A stretch of DNA of 64,000 nt from Coprococcus ammoniilyticus (GCF_025567345.1 NZ_JAOQJS010000005.1:248001-312000); one strand, 5' to 3'. Counted from the first letter of the stretch, positions 44,721 through 54,973 are shown. The notes: generated from the sequence alone by a model not told the origin. Numbers and translations: made by a program.

Positions 44721-46067
44721 TTAGCAAACACCCTGAGCAAGCATAGCTTCTACAACCTTTTCGAAACCGGCAATGTTAGCACCTGCAACATAGTCGCCTT
44801 CTACACCGTAACGCTTAGCAGCGTCGCTGATGTTTGCGTAGATTGTCTCCATGATTCCCTTTAACTTGCCGTCAACTTCTTCAAATGTCCATGAAAGTCT
44901 CTCTGAGTTCTGGCTCATTTCAAGTGCAGATGTAGCAACACCACCGGCGTTAGCAGCCTTACCACCTACGAATAATACTCCATTCTCCTGTAAGTACTTA
45001 GTAGCCTCTAATGTTGTAGGCATGTTAGCACCCTCTGTTACAGAGATAACACCATTTGCAACTAATGCCTTAGCATCGTCTAAGTCTAACTCGTTCTGAG
45101 TAGCACATGGTAATGCGATATCACCCTTAACATTCCATACACCGTGCTCACCGTTCTTCTTCTCATGGTATTCAGCGCTTGGTCTTGCTGCTGCGTACTC
45201 TGTAAGACGTGCTCTCTTAACTTCCTTAACTTCCTTAAGTAAGTCAACATCGATTCCTTCCGGATCATAGATCCAACCTGTTGAATCGGAGCATGTTACA
45301 CACTTAGCACCTAACTGATGTGCCTTCTGGATTGCGTAGATTGCAACGTTACCAGCACCAGATACGATACAAGTCTTACCAGCGATATCAATACCATGAT
45401 CCTTTAATAATGCGTTTGTTAAGTATAATAAACCATATCCTGTAGCTTCTGTACGAGCAAGTGATCCACCATATGTAAGTCCCTTACCTGTAAGAACACC
45501 TTCGTAGGATCCACGGATTCTCTTATACTGTCCGAATAAGAAACCGATCTCTCTTCCGCCTGTTCCGATATCACCAGCAGGGACATCGACATCTGCTCCG
45601 ATGTACTTGCAAAGCTCTGTCATAAAGCTCTGGCAGAATGCCATGATCTCTCTATCTGATTTGCCCTTAGGATCAAAATCAGAACCACCTTTACCACCAC
45701 CGATTGGAAGTGTTGTCAGTGAATTCTTAAATACCTGCTCAAATCCAAGGAACTTGATAATACCTAAATTAACTGAAGGATGAAGTCTTAATCCTCCCTT
45801 GTATGGTCCAATAGAATTGTTAAACTGTACACGGAAACCTCTGTTTACCTGAACCTGTCCATTGTCATCTACCCAAGGTACTCTGAACATGATCTGTCTG
45901 TCCGGCTCTGTGATTCTTTCAAGAATCGCATTCTTTCTGTAGAGCTCCTCGTTTGCATCGATACAAGGTCTAAGTGAATCAAGAACCTCTGTTACTGCCT
46001 GTAAAAATTCTGGCTGGTCAGCATTTTTCTTCTTTACGATCTCCAGCACTTCATCAACGTATGACAT
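44721..46067 (-). CDS. gdhA: Glutamate dehydrogenase, NADP-type
   Basis: 448-residue enzyme interconverting glutamate and 2-oxoglutarate plus ammonia. The substrate-binding segment GPYKGGLRLHPSVN, catalytic Lys region PIGGGKGGSDFDP, and nucleotide fold SGAGNVAIYA are intact. Length and the TGGREIGFLFGQYKR segment fit the hexameric NADP-preferring GdhA class. Codon choice looks like a highly expressed gene. It has its own promoter and terminator. With nfnAB nearby it links nitrogen assimilation to NADPH supply. Confidence 0.95.
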   Translation of the reverse strand: MSYVDEVLEIVKKKNADQPEFLQAVTEVLDSLRPCIDANEELYRKNAILERITEPDRQIMFRVPWVDDNGQVQVNRGFRVQFNNSIGPYKGGLRLHPSVNLGIIKFLGFEQVFKNSLTTLPIGGGKGGSDFDPKGKSDREIMAFCQSFMTELCKYIGADVDVPAGDIGTGGREIGFLFGQYKRIRGSYEGVLTGKGLTYGGSLARTEATGYGLLYLTNALLKDHGIDIAGKTCIVSGAGNVAIYAIQKAHQLGAKCVTCSDSTGWIYDPEGIDVDLLKEVKEVKRARLTEYAAARPSAEYHEKKNGEHGVWNVKGDIALPCATQNELDLDDAKALVANGVISVTEGANMPTTLEATKYLQENGVLFVGGKAANAGGVATSALEMSQNSERLSWTFEEVDGKLKGIMETIYANISDAAKRYGVEGDYVAGANIAGFEKVVEAMLAQGVC

Positions 46068-46161
46068 CTTAAAATCCTCCTTAAATTAATTATAAGTAAA
46101 TCGCATCTCTGCGAAATTCATTTGGAGTAGTATTTTCTCTTTAAGAAAATTTCCACTTAAG

Positions 46162-46190
46162 ATTATAAACAAAAGACTTGAATTTATCAA
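46162..46190 (-). promoter_or_regulatory. gdhA promoter
   Basis: Minus-strand TTGATA, 17-base spacer, TATAAT. It lies about 95 bases upstream of the gdhA start. Confidence 0.7.
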
Positions 46191-46288
46191 GTAAAAATAT
46201 GATTTTTATGAATTTTTTTATCTTTTTAATGAAAAAGCAAGATTTTCTTAAGTTGCAATGCGCTAAAGTGCTAGCAAATTAGCGGGAT

Positions 46289-46897
46289 TTACAGGTCTTC
46301 CATCTCTGCCTTGATCTCATCCTCCGTTGCTGCCATTGCCTGTAATGTCATGGTCAGAAGCTTCTCAAGCTCCCAGTTAAGCTGTGCAGCACCACGTTCA
46401 ATCACTTCTCTGGAACAACCTGCGGCAAATCCCTTGCTCTTGTATTTTTTCTTCAGAGATTTCAGTTTCATATCCTTTGTACTCTTTGACGGACGCATCA
46501 ATGCCGCCGCCCAGATCAGGCCTGTCAGTTCATCTGCTGCAAACAAAACCTTCTCCATCTCATGAACCGGCTCTACATCGATGGTTGTACCACATTCCAC
46601 TGTAATTCCATAACCATGAGAACAGACCGCATGAATAATATCCTCTGACACACCACCATCTCTTAACAGCTCTGGTGCTTTCAGACAATGCTCTGCTGGA
46701 TACAGTTCAAAATCAATATCATGAAGCAGACCTACGATTCCCCAGTATTCAGCATCTTCACCATAGCCAAGTTCATTTGCATACCATTTCATAACAGCCT
46801 CAACTGTAAGCGCATGCTGAATATGGAATGGATCTTTATTATATTTCTTCAGTAATTCAAACGCGTCATCTCTTGCAATATATTCCTTCAATGTCAT
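46289..46897 (-). CDS. HD domain phosphohydrolase
   Basis: 202 residues with the HD motif in GLLHDIDFE (about residues 57-60 for the His-Asp) and a preceding His in FHIQHALTV. Later His in CSHGYGI fits the metal set of the HD superfamily. These enzymes hydrolyse phosphate esters of nucleotides; the substrate here is unknown. It lies between gdhA and nfnB on the same strand, each with its own signals. Confidence 0.85.
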   Translation of the reverse strand: MTLKEYIARDDAFELLKKYNKDPFHIQHALTVEAVMKWYANELGYGEDAEYWGIVGLLHDIDFELYPAEHCLKAPELLRDGGVSEDIIHAVCSHGYGITVECGTTIDVEPVHEMEKVLFAADELTGLIWAAALMRPSKSTKDMKLKSLKKKYKSKGFAAGCSREVIERGAAQLNWELEKLLTMTLQAMAATEDEIKAEMEDL

Positions 46898-47023
46898 AAC
46901 CTCTTCTCAGTATATTTTTAATAATTTTATGTTCAATATCTCGTGAGCATAGTTCTATCACTTTATACCGCATCTCAAAATAGACTCCATTTTTTTAATC
47001 GGTATATAAATCCAAAAATAAAT

Positions 47024-47072
47024 GGATGGTATTACTATTAAACGTCTTGCGGAATAATAGATAATACCATCC
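47024..47072 (-). terminator. Terminator of the nfnAB operon
   Basis: GGATGGTATTA pairs with TAATACCATCC around a long loop; minus-strand tail ATTTATTTTT. It lies 26 bases past the nfnB stop. Confidence 0.75.
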
Positions 47073-47097
47073 TTTATTTTGTTTCAAAGACTATATA

Positions 47098-48486
47098 TTA
47101 ATTGAGTCCTTTGAGGTACTCGTCAATGCCCTTTGCTGCTGCCTTTCCAGCTCCCATAGCAAGGATAACTGTAGCTGCACCGGTAACTGCATCACCACCG
47201 GCATATACACCTGTCTTTGTGGTCTGTCCGTTTGCCTCATCGGCAACGATACATTTCCACTTATTTGTATCAAGTCCCTTTGTTGTAGATGAGATCAGTG
47301 GGTTTGGTGAAGTACCAAGTGACATGATAACTGCATCCACATCCATAACGAACTCAGAATCAGGAATCTCAACCGGTCTTCTTCTACCGGATGCATCCGG
47401 CTCACCAAGTTCCATCTTAACACATTTCATGCCCTTAACCCAGCCCTTTTCATCTTCAAGGATCTCAGTTGGATTTGTAAGGAGATCAAAAATGATTCCT
47501 TCTTCTTTTGCATGATGTACTTCTTCTACTCTGGCAGGAAGTTCTTCTTCACTACGTCTATATACAATATGTGTCTCAGCGCCAAGTCGAAGTGCCGTTC
47601 TTGCAGCATCCATTGCTACGTTACCACCGCCGACAACGGCAACCTTCTTACCAACCATGATAGGTGTGTTAGAGCCTTCCTTATAAGCCTTCATCAGGTT
47701 ACTTCTTGTCAGGTACTCATTTGCTGAGAATACACCATTTGCATTCTCACCCGGAATACCCATGAACTTAGGAAGTCCTGCACCGGAACCGATAAATACT
47801 GCTGAGAAGCCTTCCTCCTCCATTAATTCATCTATCGTTACAGATTTACCAACTACAACGTCAGTCTCAATCTTAACACCTAAGGATTTTACATTTTCGA
47901 TTTCTTTCTTTACTACGCCATCTTTTGGAAGACGGAATTCAGGGATACCATAAACCAGTACGCCGCCTGTCTCATGAAGTGCTTCAAAGATTGTTACATC
48001 GTAACCCATCTTTGCAAGGTCTCCTGCACAGGTAAGACCGGATGGACCGGAACCGATAACTGCAACCTTCTTGCCATTCTTCTCTGCTGCCGGTTCCGGC
48101 TTAATACCATGCTCTCTTGCCCAGTCAGCAACGAAACGCTCCAGTTTACCGATAGATACAGGATCGCCCTTGATACCTCTGATACATTTACCTTCACACT
48201 GTGTCTCCTGTGGACATACACGGCCACATACAGCAGGGAGTGCTGATGATTTGCTGATCACCTGGAATGCCTCTGCAAATTCGCCCTTCTTTACATGAGC
48301 GATAAATCCAGGAATATCAATAGAAACAGGACAGCCCTTTACACACTGTGCATTCTTACAGCCGATACATCTTGCTGCTTCTGCCATTGCTTCTTCTTCA
48401 TTATATCCGTAACATACTTCTTCAAAATTCTTTGCACGAACCGCAGGTTCCTGTTCACGAACCGGTACTCTATTTAAAACGTCCAT
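47098..48486 (-). CDS. nfnB: NADPH-binding subunit of Nfn / glutamate synthase-like oxidoreductase
   Basis: 462 residues. N-terminal Fe-S domain with CIGCKNAQCVKGCP and a second Cys set (CGRVCPQETQCEGKC). FAD and NADP-binding folds follow (GSGPSGLTCAGDLA and VGGGNVAMDAART). It is the size and pattern of the GltA/NfnB family. It overlaps by one base with the NfnA-type subunit, so an electron-bifurcating NADH-dependent ferredoxin:NADP+ oxidoreductase is likelier than a glutamate synthase small subunit. No glutamate synthase large subunit is seen. Confidence 0.85.
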   Translation of the reverse strand: MDVLNRVPVREQEPAVRAKNFEEVCYGYNEEEAMAEAARCIGCKNAQCVKGCPVSIDIPGFIAHVKKGEFAEAFQVISKSSALPAVCGRVCPQETQCEGKCIRGIKGDPVSIGKLERFVADWAREHGIKPEPAAEKNGKKVAVIGSGPSGLTCAGDLAKMGYDVTIFEALHETGGVLVYGIPEFRLPKDGVVKKEIENVKSLGVKIETDVVVGKSVTIDELMEEEGFSAVFIGSGAGLPKFMGIPGENANGVFSANEYLTRSNLMKAYKEGSNTPIMVGKKVAVVGGGNVAMDAARTALRLGAETHIVYRRSEEELPARVEEVHHAKEEGIIFDLLTNPTEILEDEKGWVKGMKCVKMELGEPDASGRRRPVEIPDSEFVMDVDAVIMSLGTSPNPLISSTTKGLDTNKWKCIVADEANGQTTKTGVYAGGDAVTGAATVILAMGAGKAAAKGIDEYLKGLN

Positions 48487-49373
48487 TATTTGTCACCTCC
48501 ACACTGTCCGCATCCACCATGATGGGTGTCGCCTTCCTTGGCTGCAAGATATGCTCTGCCTTCCTGTGTTTTATAGATCTGCTGACGCTCCATAGCTTCT
48601 TCGAAGTTTACAAGGTGTCCGTCAAATTCAGGTCCGTCTACACATGCGAATTTTACTTCGCCGCCAACTGTTACTCGGCATGCACCACACATACCGGTAC
48701 CGTCTACCATGATCGGATTCAGGCTGACAACTGTAGGGATCTCAAGCTCTTTTGTAAGCTTACAAACGAACTTCATCATGATCATCGGTCCGATTGCTAC
48801 GCATACATCATATTTGTTGCCTGCGTCTACAAGCTTCTGAATCTCATTTGTAACAACGCCCTTGCTTCCATATGAACCATCGTCTGTTGTAATGTAAAGA
48901 TTTCCTGCAACTGCCTTCATCTGCTCTTCCAGAATGATAAGCTCTTTGGATCTTCCACCGATGATAACATCAGCGGCTACTCCATGCTCATGTAACCATT
49001 TTACCTGTGGATATACAGGTGCGGTTCCTACACCACCGGCTACAAATAAGATCTTCTTGTTCTTTAATGTCTCTAAATCTTCTTCTACTAATTCCGACGG
49101 ACGGCCAAGCGGTCCAACAAAATCTGTAAAGCTGTCTCCAACCTTTAAATTCTTCATCATCTCTGTTGCTGCACCTACTACCTGGAATACGATAGTGATC
49201 GTGCCTGCTTCTCTTGAATAATCGCAGATTGTAAGAGGAATTCTCTCTCCATCTTCTGAGCCTCTTACGATTACAAACTGACCCGGAAGACAATTCTTTG
49301 CTACTCTTGGTGCTTCCACGTCCATAAGATAGATTGCATCTGTCAACGCTTCTGTTCTAACAATCTTAAACAC
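48486..49373 (-). CDS. nfnA: Ferredoxin:NADP+ oxidoreductase subunit (NfnA/SudB type)
   Basis: About 295 residues. FAD-binding barrel (CLPGQFVIVR, RIPLTICDY), NAD-binding fold (LFVAGGVGTAPVYP), and a C-terminal [2Fe-2S] site DGTGMCGACRVTVG...FACVDG with one Asp and three Cys, as known for NfnA. The start is GTG 49373, eight bases after AAGGAAGG; a longer frame to 49448 reads through that site. The stop and the next gene's start overlap (TAATG). Confidence 0.87.
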   Translation of the reverse strand: MFKIVRTEALTDAIYLMDVEAPRVAKNCLPGQFVIVRGSEDGERIPLTICDYSREAGTITIVFQVVGAATEMMKNLKVGDSFTDFVGPLGRPSELVEEDLETLKNKKILFVAGGVGTAPVYPQVKWLHEHGVAADVIIGGRSKELIILEEQMKAVAGNLYITTDDGSYGSKGVVTNEIQKLVDAGNKYDVCVAIGPMIMMKFVCKLTKELEIPTVVSLNPIMVDGTGMCGACRVTVGGEVKFACVDGPEFDGHLVNFEEAMERQQIYKTQEGRAYLAAKEGDTHHGGCGQCGGDK

Positions 49374-49522
49374 GTTTTTATCCTTCCTTTCTCTTTTCCC
49401 GACTCTCCACACAAGACTCAGGAATACTACACTGCCGAAATCGCACAATATAGTCCATTATAGCATCTATTAACAAATACTGTAAAGGTGTAATTTTCAG
49501 GCATTTTCATATAATTTTTACG

Positions 49523-49957
49523 TTACTCCAAACCGGAAAACAGATCGCTTTCTATCCGACTGATATCTTCAATCGGTATGATCGTTGCATCTGCCATGAT
49601 CACCGCTCTCCTATACAGATCGATTCGCTTAACGATACCGGAATGCGTAACATATTCTCCTCCGGCTTTTCTCTCATCCTGTACGAAATAGGTAATATCC
49701 ACTAACTGTTCTGTACCTATATTGGCTGAAATAATGTTTAGTTTCTCATTCAATTCTTCCAATACTTCATCACTGAGCACCCGTTTCTCATCTGTCCGTC
49801 TGGCAGTCTCACGAATCGCCGCCGCATGTCCTGTCAATGCCGCAAACGGCGCAAATTGTGCCGCCCGGTCATAGAGTGACATCTGCGGATGTGTCTTTGA
49901 AACAGGGTGTTCCAAATGAATGATATCATCATATTTATGGTTGTTCTGCTCCTGCAT
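49523..49957 (-). CDS. YolD-like protein
   Basis: 144 residues. The N-terminal HPVSKTHPQMSLYDRAAQFAPFAALTGH is the family hallmark of YolD-like proteins, which sit beside Y-family polymerases in many Firmicutes. It follows the polymerase gene by 15 bases on the same strand. It probably takes part in the SOS/translesion unit; the molecular role is not settled. No LexA box is confidently seen upstream. Confidence 0.82.
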   Translation of the reverse strand: MQEQNNHKYDDIIHLEHPVSKTHPQMSLYDRAAQFAPFAALTGHAAAIRETARRTDEKRVLSDEVLEELNEKLNIISANIGTEQLVDITYFVQDERKAGGEYVTHSGIVKRIDLYRRAVIMADATIIPIEDISRIESDLFSGLE

Positions 49958-49972
49958 ATTATATATACCTCT

Positions 49973-51499
49973 TTATGCCTTATGTCCGCCGATCTGTGCA
50001 TTTCTGTCTTTCGCCGTTGCCCCTTCCTGCAGGTTCATGCCCTTCAGAATCGCATTTTTTCCATATTTTTTCTTGATGTTGAGCATGGCTTCCTGCATGT
50101 GGCGTTCCCGTTCCAGATCCGCTTTCTCTTTCTCCCTTTGTTTTTTTACAGCCTCATAATCTGTAAAAAAATCAAGTTGCTCATACGCATCGTCATTCGT
50201 GACAGTATGTTCATCCACCAGTTTATTCGCGGTAATATTAATCCTCCGGATCAAAAGATCCTTGTCGACGATCCGGTCATACAGTTCCATTACCGCATCC
50301 ATAAGCATCTGCGTCGATGAAGTCTGCCGCTTGAGATTGATCGTTCCATGTGCATGCTTTGGAACCTTTCGTCCATAACGATCCGTTGTAACAGCGCCTT
50401 TATATCTCTTCTTTCTCGCCAGGTCTGTCAGATTATCAATATCATAACCGATCGTAAGCACGATCTGATCTGTAACAAGTCCCTTATCCACCAGATCAAG
50501 CGACATAAGATCAGTCATTTCCTTTACAACCAGCCTTGTCTTATCAAAATCATACGGACAATGCAGTACCTGTCCGGTGCAAATGCTATTCGTCTCCGGT
50601 TTATATGCCTTGATCTGATCCATCGTGCAAGGCTCATATCCCCATGCATGATCGATCAGCAGCTCTGCATTAATGCCAAATAACTTATACAATAAATCTT
50701 CATTATATAATTCATTTGTCTTTCCGACCGAGCATCTCGCCACATCGCCCATCGTGTATAGCCCATATTCCGCTAATTTCTTCGCATATCCCTGACCGAC
50801 ACGCCAGAAATCCGTGATCGGCTTGTGACTCCAAAGCTTCCTGCGGTATGCCATTTCATCCAGCTCCGCAATCCGTACTCCGTCCTCATCCGGTTCAATA
50901 TGCTTCGCCACGATATCCATCGCGATCTTACAAAGATACAGATTGGTTCCGATTCCTGCCGTCGCTGTGATTCCGGTCGTCTTTAATACATCCCGTATCA
51001 TCATCATGGCTAGTTCTCTGGCTGTCATATGATAGACATTCAGATAGCTGGCCACATCCATAAATACCTCATCGACCGAATAAATATGAATATCCTCCGG
51101 CGCAATGTATTTCAAATAAATGTCGTAGATCCGTGTACTGTATTCCATATAAAGTGCCATGCGCGGTGGAGCAATAATATAATCCAGCTGAAGAGTCGGA
51201 TCTGTCCCCAGCTTCGTGCTGTCATCCGATGCTCCGGTAAAATGATGATCCGGTATATTCCGTCTTCTTGCGTTATTTGCCTCCCTTACCTTCTGAATAA
51301 CCTCAAACAATCTCGCCCTGCCCGGTATTCCATATGCCTTAAGAGAAGGGGATACCGCCAGACAGATCGTTTTCTCTGTTCGGCTCGGATCTGCCACTAC
51401 TAGATTTGTGGTCAGGGGGTCTCTGTTCCGCTCTCTGCATTCTACAGAAGCATAGAAGGATTTCAGATCGATCGCTATATATGTTTTATTTTCTTCCAT
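49973..51499 (-). CDS. Y-family DNA polymerase (UvrX/DinB type)
   Basis: 508-residue translesion polymerase. Catalytic motifs IDLKSFYASVEC (about residues 10-21) and IYSVDEVFMD (acidic pair in the palm) are intact. A helix-hairpin-helix-like region (AKKLAEYGLYTMGDVA) and little-finger domain follow, then a charged C-terminal tail. The length exceeds DinB (about 350-420) and fits the YqjW/UvrX branch. Paired with a YolD-like gene. Likely function: error-prone bypass of lesions. Confidence 0.88.
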   Translation of the reverse strand: MEENKTYIAIDLKSFYASVECRERNRDPLTTNLVVADPSRTEKTICLAVSPSLKAYGIPGRARLFEVIQKVREANNARRRNIPDHHFTGASDDSTKLGTDPTLQLDYIIAPPRMALYMEYSTRIYDIYLKYIAPEDIHIYSVDEVFMDVASYLNVYHMTARELAMMMIRDVLKTTGITATAGIGTNLYLCKIAMDIVAKHIEPDEDGVRIAELDEMAYRRKLWSHKPITDFWRVGQGYAKKLAEYGLYTMGDVARCSVGKTNELYNEDLLYKLFGINAELLIDHAWGYEPCTMDQIKAYKPETNSICTGQVLHCPYDFDKTRLVVKEMTDLMSLDLVDKGLVTDQIVLTIGYDIDNLTDLARKKRYKGAVTTDRYGRKVPKHAHGTINLKRQTSSTQMLMDAVMELYDRIVDKDLLIRRINITANKLVDEHTVTNDDAYEQLDFFTDYEAVKKQREKEKADLERERHMQEAMLNIKKKYGKNAILKGMNLQEGATAKDRNAQIGGHKA

Positions 51500-51674
51500 T
51501 TATCCATGCTCCTTCCGAATATTTTATCCACATCATCCGACAGTTGTTCTGCATTTTATTCCATGTTTCAATTATATGTAAAATAGTTGGTTTTCTCAAT
51601 GGCAAAATACGGATACAAAGATAAAGTCCCACCTGTTTCCGGTGCTATGTCAGGGATATTATTGGAGCAAAAAA

Positions 51675-51706
51675 GTCCAGATACAGCATTTCTACCATAT
51701 CTGGAC
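51675..51706 (-). terminator. Terminator of the Rpn-type gene
   Basis: GTCCAGATA pairs perfectly with TATCTGGAC; minus-strand tail TTTTTT. Confidence 0.85.
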
Positions 51707-51746
51707 TTCTACTAAAATATACATGCTATCTGTTCTGCCTGTGTCT

Positions 51747-52739
51747 TTAGCCTATAATTTCCTTAATTTCCGCTTCGCTCATATCGGTTACATCCATGAT
51801 CTGCTCTAAGGAATAGCCTTTCTTATGCATTTTCAGAATAATCTCCGATTTTCCTCGTGCTTCGCCTATGATTTCGCCTTCTGCCCTGCCAACAGTTTTG
51901 CCAGCGGCTTCACCCTTTGCATATCCCATTTCTTCTACGCCTTCACTCAGATTGCACATGATCTTCACCTCATCTCTAATACCATTTCTGTCTACCGGTA
52001 TGTCATACTCCTGTTTCATAAGCTTCAATTTTTGTTCTGCCGTCATTGTCTGTGACAATAGCGTTCCAAGTAATCGATGCAGTTCATATTGTTCTTCCTT
52101 TGGTGGAATCTCCTTTGCCAGACCGATCATCACGATGTTAGGGATATCCAGATTGCCTTTCCAATCCTGTTCGCCAAGTAAATCATCTTTTACCATATGA
52201 ATATGACTCAGACTGTTCTCTTTCATATTCATACAGATCCAGATGGAATACACCTGTTTGATCTCATTATAATCAGAACCTGTAAATTCCCGCTCTTTCT
52301 GGGATGACACCAGTCTTGCCGTATAGAAGATTGCCCGATTTAAGATATGATACTTCGTCGGTTCATTCTTCTGGGCTTCCAGATTGATGATCATTTTCGC
52401 CAGTCCATCCCGCATCCGTACATAGAAGATAATATCAAAATATATCTTTCCCTCATCAATTTCGGAACTTTCTGTATTCAGTCCGACAATCCGTTCACCG
52501 GTTCTGGCATCCACCGTTTCTTTGTTCGTTAATCCCGGTTCTACCGGAACCTGGCTGATATACGGTTCCCCTTCAATCAATGATGCAACCGTATCTGCAT
52601 CCATACCTTTAAATTCTTCTACTACCCTGATCAGTATATGCGCCAATATGATCTTCTGTCCAAGCAAGCGCTTGGCACTGGCATCATACTGTGCTTTCTG
52701 ATCAGTAGCCTTGGAGGAATATACAATTTCGTTATCCAT
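51747..52739 (-). CDS. Rpn family PD-(D/E)xK nuclease/putative transposase
   Basis: 330 residues. Catalytic-looking Asp in IYFDIIFYV and E-x-Q in IINLEAQK fit the PD-(D/E)xK core of Rpn-type (recombination-promoting nuclease) proteins, often annotated as putative transposases. The C-terminus carries Gly/Glu-rich repeats (GKTVGRAEGEIIGEARGK) usual for the family. No terminal repeats were seen around it, so it need not be a mobile element. Own terminator; the role in the host is unknown. Confidence 0.82.
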   Translation of the reverse strand: MDNEIVYSSKATDQKAQYDASAKRLLGQKIILAHILIRVVEEFKGMDADTVASLIEGEPYISQVPVEPGLTNKETVDARTGERIVGLNTESSEIDEGKIYFDIIFYVRMRDGLAKMIINLEAQKNEPTKYHILNRAIFYTARLVSSQKEREFTGSDYNEIKQVYSIWICMNMKENSLSHIHMVKDDLLGEQDWKGNLDIPNIVMIGLAKEIPPKEEQYELHRLLGTLLSQTMTAEQKLKLMKQEYDIPVDRNGIRDEVKIMCNLSEGVEEMGYAKGEAAGKTVGRAEGEIIGEARGKSEIILKMHKKGYSLEQIMDVTDMSEAEIKEIIG

Positions 52740-52902
52740 GTTCTATCTCCTTTCTTAATACTGATAGAACAGAATAACATGCATATTTTAGCTTTGTATA
52801 TTGCCTCCGTCTCTCCAAGTTTGATTGTAATGGATATTCGAACGGAAAACAAGTTTATAATTATTTACCTAAAAAGGATCCTCAATATGTCAGAATATCC
52901 TT

Positions 52903-54228
52903 TTATATCTCATCTTTTTGCTGTAAAAAAATATCGACTGTTACCCATTCCGGATCTACGTTGTACTCCATTTTTCCATTATAGGATTTCACCACACGTT
53001 CCATATTCTGGATTCCGTATCCATGACCATCTCCCTCTTTGGAAGAATAAAATTCACCGCCAGCCAATGCTTTATAACGGCTGCTGTCATATGTATTCTT
53101 AATTTGAAAACTGATCATATTTTCATAACAGCCAGCTTTCATAATAACCGCTTTCCTATCATTCCCTTTCAGACACGCTTCCATTGCATTTTCAAGAGCA
53201 TTCGCCAGAACTCCGCAAATGTCAATATCTTTGACACCCAGATTGCTTGGCAATCCACCATCAAATTGAAAATCAACATCTTTAAATTTCTGATCCCTTG
53301 TAATGCCAAATATAATAGAATCAACCATAAAATTTCCAGTATACCGAACCCGTTCTCGATTTAACTCTTTATCCTTCTGGGATAATTGTCCCATATATTT
53401 CTCCAATTCTGAATATTCTCCACCATAGACCAGACCTTCCATTGCTACAATATGATGTCTGAAATCATGTCTGAACTGCCGAACCTTCTCATAATCATCA
53501 TGAACCTGTTCACCATATGCCAATTTCAATCCTAAACTTTCGCCATAAAGCCCTTCCGTTTCTATGTGTACATCATTTTGGTGTTTTAAACGATTTGAAT
53601 ATATGAAAAATGCAATAATACAAGCAACTGTTATCACAGAAGCAAAATATATAACGCCGTACAATCGAGCTCTGTTATCAGGACCTCCATATGTCATAAA
53701 CATCATCATAACAATAAATAAAATGTATAATCCTAATGTTGCACCCAATAACATGATACACATAGCAAATGTTATCTTTCGTCCTAAATAGTCTTTGGAT
53801 GGCATTTTCTTTTTGCATATAAGTGCTATTATCATTATAATAAAAAATGATATTACATTTTCCAATAAGGCAATTTTAAAATCATCATATATAAAATACC
53901 ACCATATTTTTCCTTTAATTGCATATGATCCTATTGCCAATAGAAACGAATCTAAATAATTCGTTGCCACAATCGTAATCAAAAATAGGAGAATTTTGTT
54001 CCATACTATACCTGAATAAATCAAAAATAATTCCACTCCAAAAACTATTATCGCAACTATCTGATCATCACTATGTAAAACATATGACATCAAAACTAAT
54101 AATCCAACCAGCACTATTAATCCCGTATATTTCCCAGTTTTCTCCTTAATCCGCCTATGAAAAATCAAATTAAAAATCACTAAAAACTTCAGTACTTCAA
54201 TACTGTTAGTCAATAAATTTGTATACAT
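52903..54228 (-). CDS. GHKL sensor kinase (AgrC-like)
   Basis: 441 residues. About six N-terminal membrane helices cover residues 1-200. A cytosolic part follows with the phospho-acceptor region RQFRHDFRHHIVAMEGL and the GHKL ATPase domain (CGVLANALENAMEAC, GHGYGIQNM). This is the AgrC/peptide-quorum-sensor architecture. It is co-transcribed with the LytTR regulator upstream (one base gap). The ligand could be a small peptide; a candidate gene lies at 55307-55369. Confidence 0.87.
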   Translation of the reverse strand: MYTNLLTNSIEVLKFLVIFNLIFHRRIKEKTGKYTGLIVLVGLLVLMSYVLHSDDQIVAIIVFGVELFLIYSGIVWNKILLFLITIVATNYLDSFLLAIGSYAIKGKIWWYFIYDDFKIALLENVISFFIIMIIALICKKKMPSKDYLGRKITFAMCIMLLGATLGLYILFIVMMMFMTYGGPDNRARLYGVIYFASVITVACIIAFFIYSNRLKHQNDVHIETEGLYGESLGLKLAYGEQVHDDYEKVRQFRHDFRHHIVAMEGLVYGGEYSELEKYMGQLSQKDKELNRERVRYTGNFMVDSIIFGITRDQKFKDVDFQFDGGLPSNLGVKDIDICGVLANALENAMEACLKGNDRKAVIMKAGCYENMISFQIKNTYDSSRYKALAGGEFYSSKEGDGHGYGIQNMERVVKSYNGKMEYNVDPEWVTVDIFLQQKDEI

Positions 54229-54229
54229 A

Positions 54230-54973
54230 TTAATTCCATTTCATCTTTCTTTTACAAAATTCAAAATATGCGTCTTCACACTTATTGTAATTCGCTCTAG
54301 GAATACTTAAACAGGCTCCATTTTTCAAAATAATCTCTCTTCCCATTCGTGAAATATAATCCATATTAACAATAACGCTCTTACTTATTCTTAAAAAGTC
54401 ATTATTTAAATCTACCTCCCAGTTTTTCAATGTTTTTCTCAGCAATTTTTTATCTGACTCCAAATATCCACCATTCATTTTTCCTGTAGAATATTCCACA
54501 ATTGTATATACATGTTCTGACTTTATCAAAATAATTCTATCTTTTTGAATATAAAAACTTCCATCCTCATCACGAATACTAATTATTGATTTATTTTCTA
54601 ATGATTTTTCAAATATTTTCAACTTTGATATCAAAATATCATCATCTTTATAAAATTTTACTTTATCCACAAAACCAATTACATTTCTTCCAAACGCTTC
54701 ATGTATCAATTCTTCATGACTTGTTAAATAAATAATACTGCTTTCATACCAATTTAACTCTAATTCATGTTTTAACCATAACCCGCTTTTTCCTGGCATT
54801 TCAATATCAAGAATAAAAAGATCGATTGCTCCCATATCACTTGATAAATTTTTCAACAAACTTTCTGCCGATGGAAAGGCATATATTGTCACCTTACTCA
54901 AAAAACTTTTCTTACATATTTGTGCTACTTTTTCTAATACTTCATGCTCATCATCACAAATTACTATTTTCAT
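54230..54973 (-). CDS. LytTR response regulator (AgrA-like)
   Basis: 247 residues. Receiver domain with Asp in LFILDIEMPG (about residue 56) and LTSHEELI. LytTR DNA-binding domain follows (FLRISKSVIVNMDYISRMGREIILKNGACLSIPR shows its pattern). LytTR proteins bind paired 9-bp direct repeats; such repeats occur upstream of the 20-residue peptide gene. It is transcribed before the kinase. Confidence 0.9.
   Translation of the reverse strand: MKIVICDDEHEVLEKVAQICKKSFLSKVTIYAFPSAESLLKNLSSDMGAIDLFILDIEMPGKSGLWLKHELELNWYESSIIYLTSHEELIHEAFGRNVIGFVDKVKFYKDDDILISKLKIFEKSLENKSIISIRDEDGSFYIQKDRIILIKSEHVYTIVEYSTGKMNGGYLESDKKLLRKTLKNWEVDLNNDFLRISKSVIVNMDYISRMGREIILKNGACLSIPRANYNKCEDAYFEFCKRKMKWN

Noticed and set aside
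46068..46288. Possible riboswitch upstream of gdhA
   Set aside because: Only AT-rich sequence and a good promoter were seen; no conserved fold.
51747..52739. Rpn-type gene as a complete insertion sequence
   Set aside because: No terminal inverted repeats or target duplication were found on either side; it is listed as a plain gene.
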